Assembly: GCA_951802195.1 (NCBI GenBank) | Contig: OX637620.1 | Span: 868,001-932,000, forward strand | DNA length: 64,000 bases | From: Tausonia pullulans | Taxonomy: Eukaryota > Basidiomycota > Tremellomycetes > Cystofilobasidiales > Mrakiaceae | Reading direction: 5' to 3' | Translations under genes and position numbers: made by a program | The notes under the pieces: model-generated | Seen by the model: the letters and a program-made list of their open reading frames with translations, nothing else | What the model was told of the DNA's origin: nothing | The model's database searches: none | In this document: in pieces, positions 35,314 through 45,862 of the stretch | Layout of the letters: each line of letters starts with the position of its first letter | Numbering within the stretch: the stretch's first letter is position 1

Positions 35314-35650
35314 GGTGGGTTTACATGGAAGGCCTTATCTGTTTTTGGGGAGTTTGTCCATTCTTCAATCTCATGGTGTGACTGCATGTGTGCTCAAGCA
35401 TTATCCGAGGCTGTGTGGATGAGCCAGAAAGTTCATTTTCTTGTATCCTGTGAATATGAAGAGACCGAAAAGGCTGATATGAGACGAGGTGGAAAGAGAC
35501 AGGTCCCTTGCTGTTGTCAAGGTGCGGCCAGCAAGAGACCGCTGGATCAAGCGGATGGGCGAGTCGGCCTCCTTCGCTTCGCACTTCGAACGACCACCAA
35601 GCTCGCCGCAACCTTGACCACCGGACTCGCAGGTCCCCCATTAGCCCACC
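35314..35650. other. Intergenic: 2OG oxygenase 3' and U1-70K promoter
   Basis: 337 bp between two plus-strand genes. No gene or clear motif was seen. Confidence 0.5.
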
Positions 35651-37805
35651 ATGACGCACTTGCTCCCGCCGTGAGTTCTGCTTTCGTCTTGCCTAGTTAT
35701 TCTTCTACTGGCTCCCCCTGACCCTCTCTCCCCGCTCGCTGCTCAACCTAGGAACCTCTTCAAGCTCTTCGCGCCGCGTCCGCCGGTGCAGTTCATGAAG
35801 CCGCTTGGCCCGGACCCGAACTTGCTCAAGAAGCCCTCCGTCACAGGAATCGCGGGCATTTTCAATGAGATCAAGGCCGAGGCGGCCGCCAAGGAGGAGA
35901 AGCGGCTCGAGACGGGCAAGGAGGAGGAGGAGGAGGCCGGCGAGGACGGCGAGGTCAAGGAGAGGAAGCCTGAGGGCTTTACACTCTGCGAGGAGGAAAA
36001 ACGCAAGATTAAGCGCGAGGAAAAGAAGAGGATGCGGGAGGAGCTCAAGAAGGACGGCGACAAGACGTGTGAGTTCGGCTGGCTGGCTGGCTGGCGGAGG
36101 GGACGGGGCGGGTTCGTGATCGAAACGACTTGCGTTCGCAATTCGTCCTTCTCACCTCAGGCAGAGACGCTGCTTCCTTCGTAGTTGCTGACGAGACTGC
36201 TTACCTGTTCATCCTCAACAGATAACCCCAAAGATGACGCTGAGGTCGTCGGCGACCCGTACAAGACGCTCTTCATTTCGCGTCTCGTGAGTTCATCTTC
36301 GCTTCCCTCTGACGCGTTTGCGACTGGCCCTCGCTCACTTCTTCCCCTTCACCCTGTGAATTCGTAGTCCAAAAAGGCCACCGAGGCTGATGTCCGCCGC
36401 GAGTTTGAGATGTACGGTGCTATCGAGCGCGTTCGCATCGTCCGCAACAAGAAGGACAAATCGCGAGGTTACGCCTTCGTCGTGTACGAGCGCGAGCGCG
36501 ATATGAAGGGTCAGTCGCCTGCTCCTCCGCCTCTCAGGAAGAAGCTCGAGCTGACCTGAACCCGTCCCTGCTCTAGCTGCCTACAAGGACGCCGAGAACA
36601 TCCCGATCTTGAAGAAGAATATCCGCGTTGATGTTGAGCGCGGCCGGACCGTCAAGGGTTGGAAACCCGCCCGTCTCGGTGGAGGTCTTGGCGGCAAGCC
36701 CAAGCCTATCGACCCGAATGTGGCCGCGTTCAGCGGTTTTGCTCCGAGAGGAGGCTTTGGAGGAGGCTTCCGGGGTGGTTTCCGGGGTGGCTTCCGCGGT
36801 GGCATGGGAGGCGACCGGGGTGGCTTTGGTGAGTTTCCACACTTTCAGTCGAGACACATACATCTGGTCGCTGAGAGAATGCTTGTCTGTTCGATCCAGG
36901 CGGAGGAGGCGGAGGAGGAGGATACCGCGGGGGCTTCGGAGGCGACCGCGGCGGCCTGGGAGGAGGTGCGCCTCTACCGTCCTGGTTGACATCGTTCGAG
37001 CTTTCTACTTACTCCATCATTGTCTCGACAGGCGGAGGCTACCGCGGCGGCTTCGGAGGAGACCGCGGTGGTGGAGGAGGATTCGGCGGCCCCCCCGGAG
37101 GAGGCTACCCCCCTCGAGGTGGAGGAGACGCTGGAGGTTACGGCGGACCTCCTCGGGGTGGCTTTGGGGGCGGAGACCGCGGACCCGGTGGATACGGTGG
37201 AAGGTACGCATTCTCTCTTTCTCCCCGTGGATGGGTCCGTGATGGGAAGGAGGAGGTAGAAGGCGTTGTCGGAAAGTGGGGATGCCGGGCAGAGAAGATG
37301 GCGCCCGTTCAAGCCGCGCAAACGGAGCATCAGAGCTCGAGAGGTCAAAGTATTCACTTGGAGGGCCTCACGCTTCCCTCCATGCAATGTTTCCTTCCCT
37401 CCTCTTTCTCTCTCTCCTCCCAGGCGATCCTTTCTCTCAGTCGAAGGTGTCGAGCACCCTGGTGTAGTATGCTGGGAGGGCCTCACGTTTCCCTCCCAGT
37501 CCATTCTCTCCTTGTTCCTTCTCCCCCCATCATTCCATCATCCCTTCCTCCTTCTCATTCACTGTTCTCGAAGTCCTTTGTCTGGGCGGTATCCCACTCT
37601 CTCCCGACGCGTATACTCACCTTCCTCTCTCCACAGGGGCGGTGGCCTCGGCTACCAGTCCGGCGGCTTCGGCGGGGGTGCGCCGCCTCCTCCTCCTTCA
37701 GGAGGTGGAGGTGGCTACCCGGGTGGAGGCAGCGACATCGGGTACAAGCGTGGGCCCGAGGGTTACGCCGATCGGGATGGCGGAGACAAGCGGCCGAGGT
37801 ACTGA
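35651..37805 (+). CDS. SNP1: U1 small nuclear ribonucleoprotein 70 kDa protein
   Basis: Binds stem-loop I of U1 snRNA and takes part in 5' splice-site recognition in the nucleus. The N-terminus [18 protein letters not shown] matches the U1-70K opening that contacts U1-C and the Sm ring. A charged helical stretch ([18 protein letters not shown]) precedes the RRM: RNP2 is LFISRLSKK and RNP1 is [10 protein letters not shown], followed by the [20 protein letters not shown] tail. The C-terminus is long and Gly/Arg-rich ([21 protein letters not shown]), with a proline patch and the end GDKRPRY. About seven introns; the last is 433 nt (37204-37636), far longer than its neighbours, and contains two related hairpins. 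The first intron splits codon CC/G after ATG ACG CAC TTG CTC CCG. Identification is firm. Confidence 0.92.
37359..37382 (+). repeat. Hairpin 1 in the last U1-70K intron
   Basis: A 7-bp perfect stem (TGGAGGG with CCCTCCA) encloses a 10-nt loop CCTCACGCTT. It shares sequence and loop with hairpin 2, 113 nt downstream. Confidence 0.75.
37472..37499 (+). repeat. Hairpin 2 in the last U1-70K intron
   Basis: A 9-bp perfect stem (CTGGGAGGG with CCCTCCCAG) encloses a 10-nt loop CCTCACGTTT, which differs from the loop of hairpin 1 by one base. The core is a direct repeat of about 21 nt. Confidence 0.8.
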
Positions 37806-37967
37806 GCTGGAGTGGAGTAGGAGGCCTGAGGCTGATGTGTTTGAGTGTGCTATGGATGATTCTCATTTTGTTCTTCGATTTGCGTTCGAGAAAGGGCGAT
37901 ACTTCATCCAACCATCACAGCGATCAATTCCTTGCAGCGCCAGAAATGCGTCGCCCTACTCCTCTTC

Positions 37968-39171
37968 CTACTTCCCAGCCCACGCAAGGTCATCGAGGAC
38001 CACCCCCTCGAAATACACGCACCGCAGTGAAGGAAACGCCGTAGCGTCGAAAACCCTCCCCAGCATCGCCCTTGTGCCGGTCGACTGGTCCTGATCATCG
38101 GCCGCACCTGGTGTCGTCGGCGAGGCTAGGAGATCTAACTTCTCGAGCGTCGGATGGCCGGACACCAGGATCCGACCGAGCGGGGCGTCGTTCCTCAACG
38201 CAAGAGAGACCAGTTTAGGAGTAAGCTCGAGGATCGCCTTGGGGAGAAAGGAAGGGTGGAGTCGGAGGGTGAGGGTGGTGAGTGTTGGTGCGTAGTTCTC
38301 TAGGAGCCTTTCAATCGGGGCAGATGGAGACGTAGAAGAATGGGAGGAGGACGTGGAGGACCGAACTTGATCCGGAGCGGCGTGCCTGATACTGAGCTCT
38401 TGGACTGGAAGACCGACAAGCCGTTCCGGTAGAAGTCGGTCGAAGAACCTCGCGCTCGAGTTGATTCGGATCGAAAGCTTCTCCACGCCGAGCGGGAGAG
38501 GACCCGTCGGCCATGGTTCGGCGCTCACGAGTGGTTCAATGAGGACTTCTTGAGCGTTAGGGAAGAGCGTCCGCGTCGGATGGTTGTGGTTCTGCGAGAG
38601 GGGTGAGTGGCGGAGCGCGAATGACCGGACGTTTGGGAAGCGGGCGGCAGTGGGTTTAAGACTGTCTAGGATGAGCCAGAAGAGGTCCGTCGTGTATGGG
38701 CAGACGGTGTGAACGAGTGGGAGGATCGAGATGTCGTTTCGGATTGTGCGAACGAGTAGTCGAGCGGACTCGTGCTCAAGGTCGGGGAGATCGCGGAAGA
38801 GAAGTGGGCGGGCGACATCCTAATGACGAGTTCCCTCTCGTTTCAGCATGTCTTGCAATCTCTCCAATCCAACCGACTCACCCTCCATGCACGAGAGACG
38901 AGACATGCCGTGCTGAGAGTGGTGTAGACCGGGAAGGTCGGGGCTGGCTGGAGGGGCCCAAATTCCGTCCTCGGATCACGCTCGACCTGTAGAAGCACGA
39001 GTCGGACAATGTCAAGGTTAAATCGTGGAGACGATGATGGCGGTGGTGAATTTGATATGCTAACGGAGACAGGACATGGTCGAGCGTGAGATCGGATGAG
39101 CGCGTCGCGTCCTCGCGTCAGACAAGACAGACTTACGACAAAGACGCCGGGTCCGAGGTGCTACTGTACAT
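37968..39171 (-). CDS. F-box-like protein with leucine-rich C-terminal half
   Basis: The chosen start at 39171 reads MYSSTSDPASLS, and after an intron continues with a Ser/Pro stretch and RFNLDIVRLVLLQ. An F-box-like core follows: TTLSTACLVSRAWR, intron, DVARPLLFRDLPDLE. The rest has leucine-rich strands (FPNVRSFALRHSPL, LTTLTLRLHPSFLPK, LVSLALRNDAPLG, FPSLRCVYFEGVVLDDLAW) and a stop at 37968. Small F-box/LRR proteins of this kind are common in basidiomycete yeasts and usually act as substrate receptors of SCF ubiquitin ligases. That role is inference, because the F-box is weak. The start could lie further upstream, since GT-AG signals continue to about 39300. Confidence 0.65.
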
Positions 39172-39523
39172 GGATGCAAAGGAGACGAAGTCTGGAAGTC
39201 TAACTTGCAGTCGTCGCTCCAGCAGAACAGAAGAGGTCGTCGTTAGAGGGCTTACAAACGGCGGCGAGCCCACGGCGAAGGCCGAGTCCTTCTCATGTTA
39301 GTAACTCTTCGCGATCTGTCGTTGATATCTTTGCGACTTTCTATGCACATGTAACGTTTTGATGCTCAACCCATGTAATCCCAGGGAACTCCGTCCAAGT
39401 CATCGGCTCGCCGCCAGCATCAAAAAAGGTACAGGCGGGGGAAGACGACGACAGGAACGAGGCGCAAAGACACCACAAGAAGCCAGGCGGGGTAGACGAC
39501 AAGAGACGTTAGAAGCGAGACGC
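39172..39523. other. Intergenic: F-box gene promoter and RPS2 3' region
   Basis: 352 bp. It may hold an extra 5' exon of the F-box-like gene (reading KDSAFAVGSPPF before a GTAAGC donor near 39250), but this is not secure. Confidence 0.4.
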
Positions 39524-40650
39524 TTAGTCTGAGGGAGTGAGGAAGAACGTCAGCCAGCGATTTGGAAGCCGAGGTTGAGGTCAAGAGCAGCCACGAACAA
39601 GTCTTCTTGGCGGTGATCTGGAGGTGGGCAGAGTACTCGTCGTAGGGGGTCTTGCCGGGGGCGATGTCCCTCCAGAGGTCCGGGGTAAGGAGCTGGTAGG
39701 ACTTGGCAATGGCAACGAAGGTAGCCTTGAGGAAGTTTCCGGTGGTGGCAGTGCATCCCTTGGACTGGGTGTAGCAGTCGGCGACACCGGCCTGTAGGGG
39801 AGAAAGAAGGATCAAGTCAGAAACAGGGCGCCAAGCGAGAGCTTTCTTTCGCGCCCGCTCCCTTCAACTCACCATCTGGAGGAGGCGCTTCGAGGCCGGG
39901 GCGGCGACGATACCAGTTCCGCGGGGGGCCGGGATGAGACGGCACATGACGGATCCAGTCTTGCCGGAGACCTTGCAGGGGATGGTGTGAGGCTCCTGAA
40001 TGTGGGCACCCCAGTATCCACGGCGGACGGGGATGACGGAGAGCTTGGCGGCAATGATGGCACCACGGATGGCGGTGGCGACCTCCTTGGCACACTTCTG
40101 GCCGAGTCCGACGTGTCCGTCGAAGTCTCCGACGGCGACGAAGGCCTTGAAGCGGGTACGCTGACCGGCCGAGGTCTGCTTCTGAACGGGGGTGATGTTC
40201 ATGACCTCGTCCTTAAGGCCGGGGAGGAAGAAGTCGATGATCTGGTACTCCTTGATGGGGAGCGAGAAGAGGTAGATCTCCTCCATCGACTTGATCTTGC
40301 CGTCCTTGACGAGACGACCAAGCTTGGTGACGGGGACCCTGAGAGAGACAGCGAATGAGCCTCCCAGATTTCAACGACCCTCCGCCTTGCTCCCCGCTCC
40401 TGCCTACTCACCACTCCTTGTCCTCGTCCTTGCGACCGCCGCGGCGGGGACCGCGACGTCCACGGTCACCACCACGTCCACCGCGGTCACCACGACCAGC
40501 GGCACCTCCACGTCCTAAGAGGAGGAAAGAGAACGCGCGCGCGCAAAAGATCAGCCCTCGCGTGCTCTCTCCTAGTCCAATTCTTCTCGGCCTTCGCCTG
40601 CAACAAGGTCAAGACATACCGAATCCTCCGCGTCCGCGAACCTCAGCCAT
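39524..40650 (-). CDS. RPS2: 40S ribosomal protein S2 (uS5)
   Basis: Small-subunit ribosomal protein near the mRNA entry site. The start [11 protein letters not shown] continues after the first intron as an RGG-rich tail ([20 protein letters not shown]). The S5 domain begins [18 protein letters not shown] and runs through [74 protein letters not shown] and [15 protein letters not shown]. It ends [13 protein letters not shown] with a TAA at 39524-39526, after a last intron (about 39591-39529) that splits the Tyr codon. Reading through that intron instead would add an unlikely hydrophobic tail. The gene is divergent from the antizyme gene. Identification is firm. Confidence 0.93.
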
Positions 40651-41477
40651 TTTTGCTTCTTGTATAGGAGAAGGGGGGTGTGTTGCCGAAAGGGAAGGGG
40701 ACTAGGTCTCGTACTCGGGGCGACCTGGTGTTCTGGAGAGGGCGAGAGTAACAGCGGTCAGACGCCGGACCCGGGCAAGAACATGAGGAGAAGCGAGCGA
40801 AGAGAAAAGAGGAGCAGGGAGGCGGAGGGGGAGGATAGGAAAACCCGGAGGGCCAAGACGGACCTTGTCGAAAGATGAGGACAAGAGAGAAACCGCGCTC
40901 GCGACGAGAGGATTTGACTCTCGTCCCGGGGAGGGCCACCCCGCGCAAAGGCGAAGCACAGCTCGCCGCCACTCGCTTGCGACGAGGCCCGATGATTGAG
41001 CGTCTGGCGTCTATCGTCGCCACAATGCTGCGGCTGCACAGAGGCAGGTCGGTCGGGTAGCTAGACAATTGCTCTGATACCTCAAAAAACATATATCGGG
41101 GTACAGGCTCGATCTGAGCGGGGAGAGAATGGCGCCTTGGCGTCCGCGCGCGGTTCACAACCAACGAGACGAGCAAATTTGTACAACTGTCGACTTGCCG
41201 CTTGGCCTACTGGCAACCCGACAGAACTATGAAGGCTGTAGCAAGCCGAAGAGGGTGAGATCTCAAAGCTGTGGTGTTGGATCTCAGGCACTGCGATCGA
41301 CTCACATGGAAGGCGGCAACGAGCCGAGGCGCGGGAGGGCGGGCATACTCTAGGCGGGAGGCCCTCACCGCCAGTCCCCTCGAACGCTCACCCGCTCTAC
41401 CACGCTACACTCGCCCTTCGCTGTCACAGTCTCCACCCGCCCTCCCAGCACCCCACACACCGAAACTCTGAGCTTCT
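40651..41477. promoter_or_regulatory. Divergent intergenic region between RPS2 and the antizyme gene
   Basis: 827 bp upstream of both genes. Pyrimidine stretches lie on both coding strands near the starts. Ribosomal-protein promoter elements could not be named with confidence. No gene seen. Confidence 0.45.
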
Positions 41478-42792
41478 ATGTATTCCACTCAAACCAATCA
41501 GAATATCAATCAGGCTAGGTCAGTATCGAGATGCGGGTCCCTCGTGTCGACGCTCCCTCTTTCTAACGCCTTCTCTTTCCCACCTCGTTCCCCATCCCTA
41601 CCAGTCTTGGCCCTGCCGGGAAGTTCGCCTCTCTCGGAAACAGGGACAACATCAACGAGATCGCTGTGGCAGCCATCGGCAAGACCAACTTCTCCTACGG
41701 CTTTCCTGCCGCAGGCGGCGGGGGCGGGCGTTGGCTTTGAGGTCGGCAGGTCAAATGCCTCTCACGCGAGTGAGAGGTCAGAGAAGCGCGTGACAGGTGA
41801 GTCCAGAGCGCGGAGGTGGGCAGACAGCAGGAGTGGAGGTAGGGAGGCCTCTCACTTCATCGGACCGGCAGGTGGTGGGGCGGGGGAGGGGGGCGAACAC
41901 CTCGCTGCCACCGTCCACTCGCTCGTTCGAGGCTGAGACCCTAGTCCGACTGCCGCCATCCAACGCGGGATGCTGATCCACTGTTCTCCCCAGGCGAATC
42001 TCTGCAGTCCTTCCTTTCCTCTTCTATCAACTCCGTTTCTTCTTCTTTGCCTTCACTTTCCCCTCCTTCTTTCGTCGTTTCAACCAACACCGATGCCAAC
42101 GCCGCTCAACCGATCTCGATCCCGACGCCGCTCCTCTCGCCGCCGACGACCTCGACCTCGCCCGTCTCGGCGATGCGCGACCTCCCCTCGCTCGACCTCA
42201 ACCGTGGCCCGCTCACGCCCGAGTCGACTCCCCCGGGCGCGTCGTTTATGCGCAAGGCCGCCAGTGCCGACGGCTCTCCCTCGTCTACGGCCGAAACCGA
42301 GGGTTCCCTTGCCCTCGCCTCTGCGACGGCCTTCCTCGAGGCTCTCTTCCCGGACGAGGCCAAGCTCGCCGCCGACGCTTCGGAGCCGGTCGTCATCTCG
42401 GCCGTCAACGGGTCGGACCAGACGTGGGCCGGCGCGCTCGTCCGCGAGGGCACTGAAGAGGTCCCGGGTTGCCCGACGCTCCTCATCGGTGTCCCTGTTG
42501 GATCGGGCGTGGAGATCCGTAGGCTCGTCGAGATCCTGGTATATCCCCTCCTTCACCCTTTTCCGAGAGACCGTCCAGCTGACCTATGTTCCCCTTCTCT
42601 CAGCTCGATCTCGCCGCCGATTCACTCGAATGCCACACTGTCGTTTTCTGTCTCGACAAGGCCTCGCCGGACTTAACCGAGCTCGTTCACGGACTCCTCT
42701 TCATCGGAGGCACTCTCGTTCATGCTGGCTCTCGTGCTGGTTGGGGCTGGAAAGTCGCCGACAACAAGGTCCTCGTCGGGATGGAGCTCTAG
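41478..42792 (+). CDS. OAZ1: Ornithine decarboxylase antizyme, made by +1 programmed frameshift
   Basis: Antizyme binds ornithine decarboxylase, sends it to the proteasome and lowers polyamine uptake; polyamines raise its frameshifting. Four exons: 41478-41518, 41605-41796, 41994-42538 and 42604-42792. Frame 0 gives 58 codons (MYSTQTNQNINQA, then SLGPAGKFASLGNRD and onward to GRWL) and stops at TGA 41738-41740. The conserved domain lies in the +1 frame: ATAFLEALFPDEA, VVISAVNGSDQTWAGALVRE, LIGVPVGSGVEIRRLVEIL, DLAADSLECHTVVFCLDKAS and ELVHGLLFIGGTLVHAG, ending NKVLVGMEL. A shift at CTT-TGA gives 321 residues, and all exon phases close. No splice choice I found removes the need for the shift. 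The domain match and the conserved split-frame layout make the call secure. Confidence 0.9.
41735..41741 (+). other. OAZ1: Programmed +1 ribosomal frameshift site CTT-TGA-G
   Basis: In frame 0 the codons are TGG CTT TGA. Skipping the first T of TGA gives CTT then GAG GTC GGC, which joins the antizyme domain. The best-known antizyme site is TCC-TGA; CTT is the slippery P-site codon of the Ty1-type shift. No strong stem-loop directly 3' was evident by eye. Confidence 0.85.
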
Positions 42793-43190
42793 ATGCGCGC
42801 GCACATTTTGTGTTTATGTTCGTTTCAGCTCTAAGCTCTGGACTTTTCGTCAGAAGGGGTCGTCCGATGTTCCCGTCTGCTCCATAGCTTCGCCTAAAAC
42901 ATTCCTTTTTCGCTTCGCTCTACATGACACTTTCGTCGAATCGGGCAACCTGCACGCACCTCTTAAGAGTGAAGGGAGCCTCGTATCTGAAGCAAGCGGT
43001 CCTGCTCGACTCTCATTTACCCCTTTTACACCTCGATGACACATCCTGACAAACGGATGGGCTGTCTCCTCTTTCGCACCTGCCGACCGGGAAGAAGCGA
43101 GAGCGCGCCGCCAGCCGGCGGCCAGGCGGGCGAGACGAAAGTCGACGGCTGCCTTCTTCCAACAACTACCATCCCTTCAACATAAGAACC
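42793..43190. other. Intergenic: antizyme 3' region and TIM21 promoter
   Basis: 398 bp. T-rich just after the antizyme stop, then unremarkable. No gene seen. Confidence 0.5.
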
Positions 43191-44768
43191 ATGTTCTCCC
43201 GCCGTCTCGCCCTCCCTCGGACGCCCCATCAGGCCACTCCCCGCGTCCTTCTTACCTCGGCCTTCTCCACTACTCTCTCCCGCACCCTCGCTTCGCCGAC
43301 CTCACGGCCGTCCGCGTCATCCTCGGAAAGCGATGGCTTCTCCGCCCCGTACCACGTTGGGCCGTACCCTATCGGAGCGGGCATGGCCACACCTGGGTTT
43401 CAACAAGCCGCGAGGGCAAGCCGGGACGAGAGGAAGAAGTGGGGGGAGCTATCGGCCGGTGGGAAGGGTGCGTCGCGACGCTCTCTGGACTCCCTCGCGC
43501 GCGTCGACGCGACATCTTGACTGACTTGAGGGTGCTTACTTGCAAATGATTACTGCTTCGCTGGCGGACGCTCTAGTCTGGAGGGCCACGACAACCTCGG
43601 GCAACTTGGCGTTCGTGACGTTTGGCGCGGGATTGCTCTTCGTCATTGCCGTCAGCGTCGGCACGGAGTCAGTGGCTGAGTGGGTGCTACTGTGTCACGT
43701 TGATGGAGTGCTTACATCTGGTCTCTACTTGGGAAAAGGCTCTTTTCGCCGAACTCATCGACAGGTTGGTCCCGGTGGTGGGCGGTGACGACGCATCATT
43801 CCGCTTCGGCTCTTCTTGTGAGATCGGGATCAACTCTTGACACTACCTTCTTCTCCCCCAGTCATTTTCAACAAGGCCGTCGACCGCCTTGAGAATTCCG
43901 ACGAGGTCTGTCCAACCTTTTCTTCTCCTTGCATCCCGTCCTTCTCCCTTCACTGAACGTCAATCCCTCCTCGGCCTGAACAGCTCAAGCTCTACCTTCT
44001 CCCTCCCTTGTTCTTCCACCCGCCTCATGCCTCGCCCACCCCCTCCGCTTCCCGCACCTCCCACGCTCGCGCCCAACTCTCCAGTATCCCGGCCTCCATC
44101 ACACGCTCCCCTACCACGGGCGCTGAGGTGCACACGTTCGGGTTCCTCGTGGAGGGGCAGCGGCCAGGCGACGCGAGGAGTCCGACGGGTTGGTGGGGCA
44201 GTGCGAGGGATCAGGTGAAGGAGGGCGTCGAGAGGGGGTGGGAGGGCGTCAAGGTGGGTTATGGTGGACTAGTAGAGAAGGGTTGGGCGCCGGAGATGCC
44301 TGAGCCTGGGAAGTGGTTGGGGCTTGATGGCAAGGCGAAGGATGACAAGGTGGGGCTCAAGGCGGAGGAGGAGGAGGCAGCGAGTGGGATCGGACGGCTG
44401 GTAGGAGGGCTCTTTGGAGGGATCAAGAGGCCTTCGACGGAGATGGATCGGAGGGCGATGCTTCCGCCTTTGGGAACGTACACGACTGGGGAGGTCAAGG
44501 TCGTTTGCGAGAAGGTCCGTCCTGGAGTGTTGGCGCCGAGAGACACGACTCGCTGATCACCTCTCTTTCGCTGCCCACACGACAGAACCCCCAGACGGCC
44601 CGCCTCGACATCCGCTCGATCCAGGTCTATGTCCCCTACGCCGGGGCGAAGAACGCCTACCACTTCCACGTGTCGCCAGAGGGTGCTCATGGCCCCAGCG
44701 TATGGAGCCGCGTCAAGGGACTTCTCGCCAATGAGGAGGAGAAGGTCGAAGAGATCGCCAAAGAGTGA
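43191..44768 (+). CDS. TIM21: Mitochondrial import inner membrane translocase subunit Tim21
   Basis: Tim21 of the TIM23 complex touches Tom22 on its intermembrane-space side and links import to the respiratory chain. The N-terminus MFSRRLALPRTPHQ is an Arg-rich targeting peptide. After an intron the single membrane helix reads LAFVTFGAGLLFVIAVSVG. The family block ELFSPNSSTVIFNKAVDR is split over three exons. The IMS domain follows (LKLYLLPPLFFH, TFGFLVEGQR, GTYTTGEVKVVCEK, LDIRSIQVYVPY, YHFHVSPEG). An unusual insertion of about 110 residues (roughly 44140-44440) sits before the last strands and is rich in Gly, Lys and Glu; the core Tim21 domain lacks this. Stop TGA at 44766-44768. Confidence 0.88.
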
Positions 44769-45076
44769 GATATGGGGAACCGTTTTTTCTTTGTTTGCGA
44801 AGACGACGCGACGAAAAGAGGGGGGAGGTGGCGGCGAAATTGGCGTGCAAGCGCTCTCATCTGTGAGCCTTCCCCCAGCCCAAGATCGAGAAATGAGAAT
44901 ACATAGCAATCAACCCAGGAAGCAACAATGGGTCTCTCCCCGTCGTGCTTGTCCCAAGCCAAAAGAGCGACGAAGGGTCAGGGTCTACATCGACCTCTGC
45001 GTTCTGTCGCGTCCGTCCGCCACCCTGTCGCAGCAGCGAACACCGCAAACCACCCCCAACCCGAGTCTCCCCCTTC
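44769..45076. other. Intergenic between convergent TIM21 and COX14-like genes
   Basis: 308 bp between two stop codons; both 3' UTRs must fit or overlap here. No gene seen. Confidence 0.5.
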
Positions 45077-45589
45077 TCATGCCTCCGCCACCCCAGCGAC
45101 TGTCTCTCGCCTCGGCTTAAGTGCCTCCAAGCTGTCCTGGACCGGCGTTGCCGAGACGCTCTTCTGGCCATGCGCGAGCTCCTCGGCGGCAGCGCGCTCC
45201 CGCTCCGCTTGCTCGCGTTGTTTCCGACGGGCGAGCATCTCGGGGCCACCACGGCGCATGCGCTCTTCGTACTCGAGCTGCTTGCGGACGACCTGGGAGC
45301 GAGAAAGACAGGGGTTCAGTGGCGGAGAAAGGATGGGGACGCGGTGAGGTGCAAGAGTGGAGGGGGGACGACGCACGGAGTCGTTGAGGTCGACGCGCTC
45401 GCGGTGAATCGACGCCATGCCGAACATCATCCACAACTGAGGCCAGGCCAGGGAGGAGAGAGCTGGTCAGAGGAGGACAGCCGGTGGCAGATCGACGCAG
45501 GGGGAGCGACGGACCGAGCCGCCGAGCAGACTGAACGCGAAGGCGCGGTGGACGAGGTTGAAGCCCTGAGAGACGCGGGTGGACGCCAT
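45077..45589 (-). CDS. Small single-pass mitochondrial protein, COX14-like
   Basis: Three exons give about 116 residues. The start MASTRVSQGFNLVHRAFAFS runs into a membrane helix (AFSLLGGSLWMMFGMASI), then HRERVDLNDS and a charged helical tail (KQLEYEERMRRGGPEMLARR) ending RETVAGVAEA. Intron donors are GTCCGT and GTGCGT. The plan of a short N-terminus with a conserved (N/H)LxHR motif, one membrane helix and a charged C-tail resembles Cox14, an assembly and translation-feedback factor for cytochrome oxidase subunit 1. The match is by layout and a short motif, so it stays tentative. It is divergent from mitochondrial uL3, which supports a mitochondrial job. Confidence 0.6.
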
Positions 45590-45862
45590 GCGGTTGATAG
45601 ATCGAAGGAAGGCTGGGTGTCGAGTGTGCTCGTGCGGTCGGAGGGAGCGTGTGTGCGAGTCGGCTGAGAGTGTGGTGGTCGTTGAGAGCGGACGGCCATA
45701 GAGACAGCAGCTGAGACGAGCGAGGCTTCGGAAATGTCGAGCGTTGACCCGCCGAGCCGCGCCCGGCTCGCGAGTTCTCTTCCCTCGAACTTCGACCACC
45801 TCGACCGACCGACCGACTTCCTCTCTCGCCCAGCAGCAGCAGGGCAGACAGCCAGACAGACC
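45590..45862. promoter_or_regulatory. Shared divergent promoter of the COX14-like gene and mitochondrial uL3
   Basis: 273 bp between two ATGs of mitochondrial-type genes. A CAGCAGCAGCAGGGCAG repeat lies at 45832-45848 in the uL3m leader. No known site was recognised with confidence. Confidence 0.5.

Noticed and set aside
39420-39590. Extended hydrophobic C-terminus for RPS2
   Set aside because: A GTTCGT donor and CCTCAG acceptor with a CTGAC branch give the expected end KKTY and a stop at 39524; the read-through tail does not belong to S2.
40900-40945. tRNA-like T-arm (GAGAG, 7-nt loop, CTCTC)
   Set aside because: The loop does not fit the TTCRANY pattern and no acceptor or anticodon arm pairs around it.
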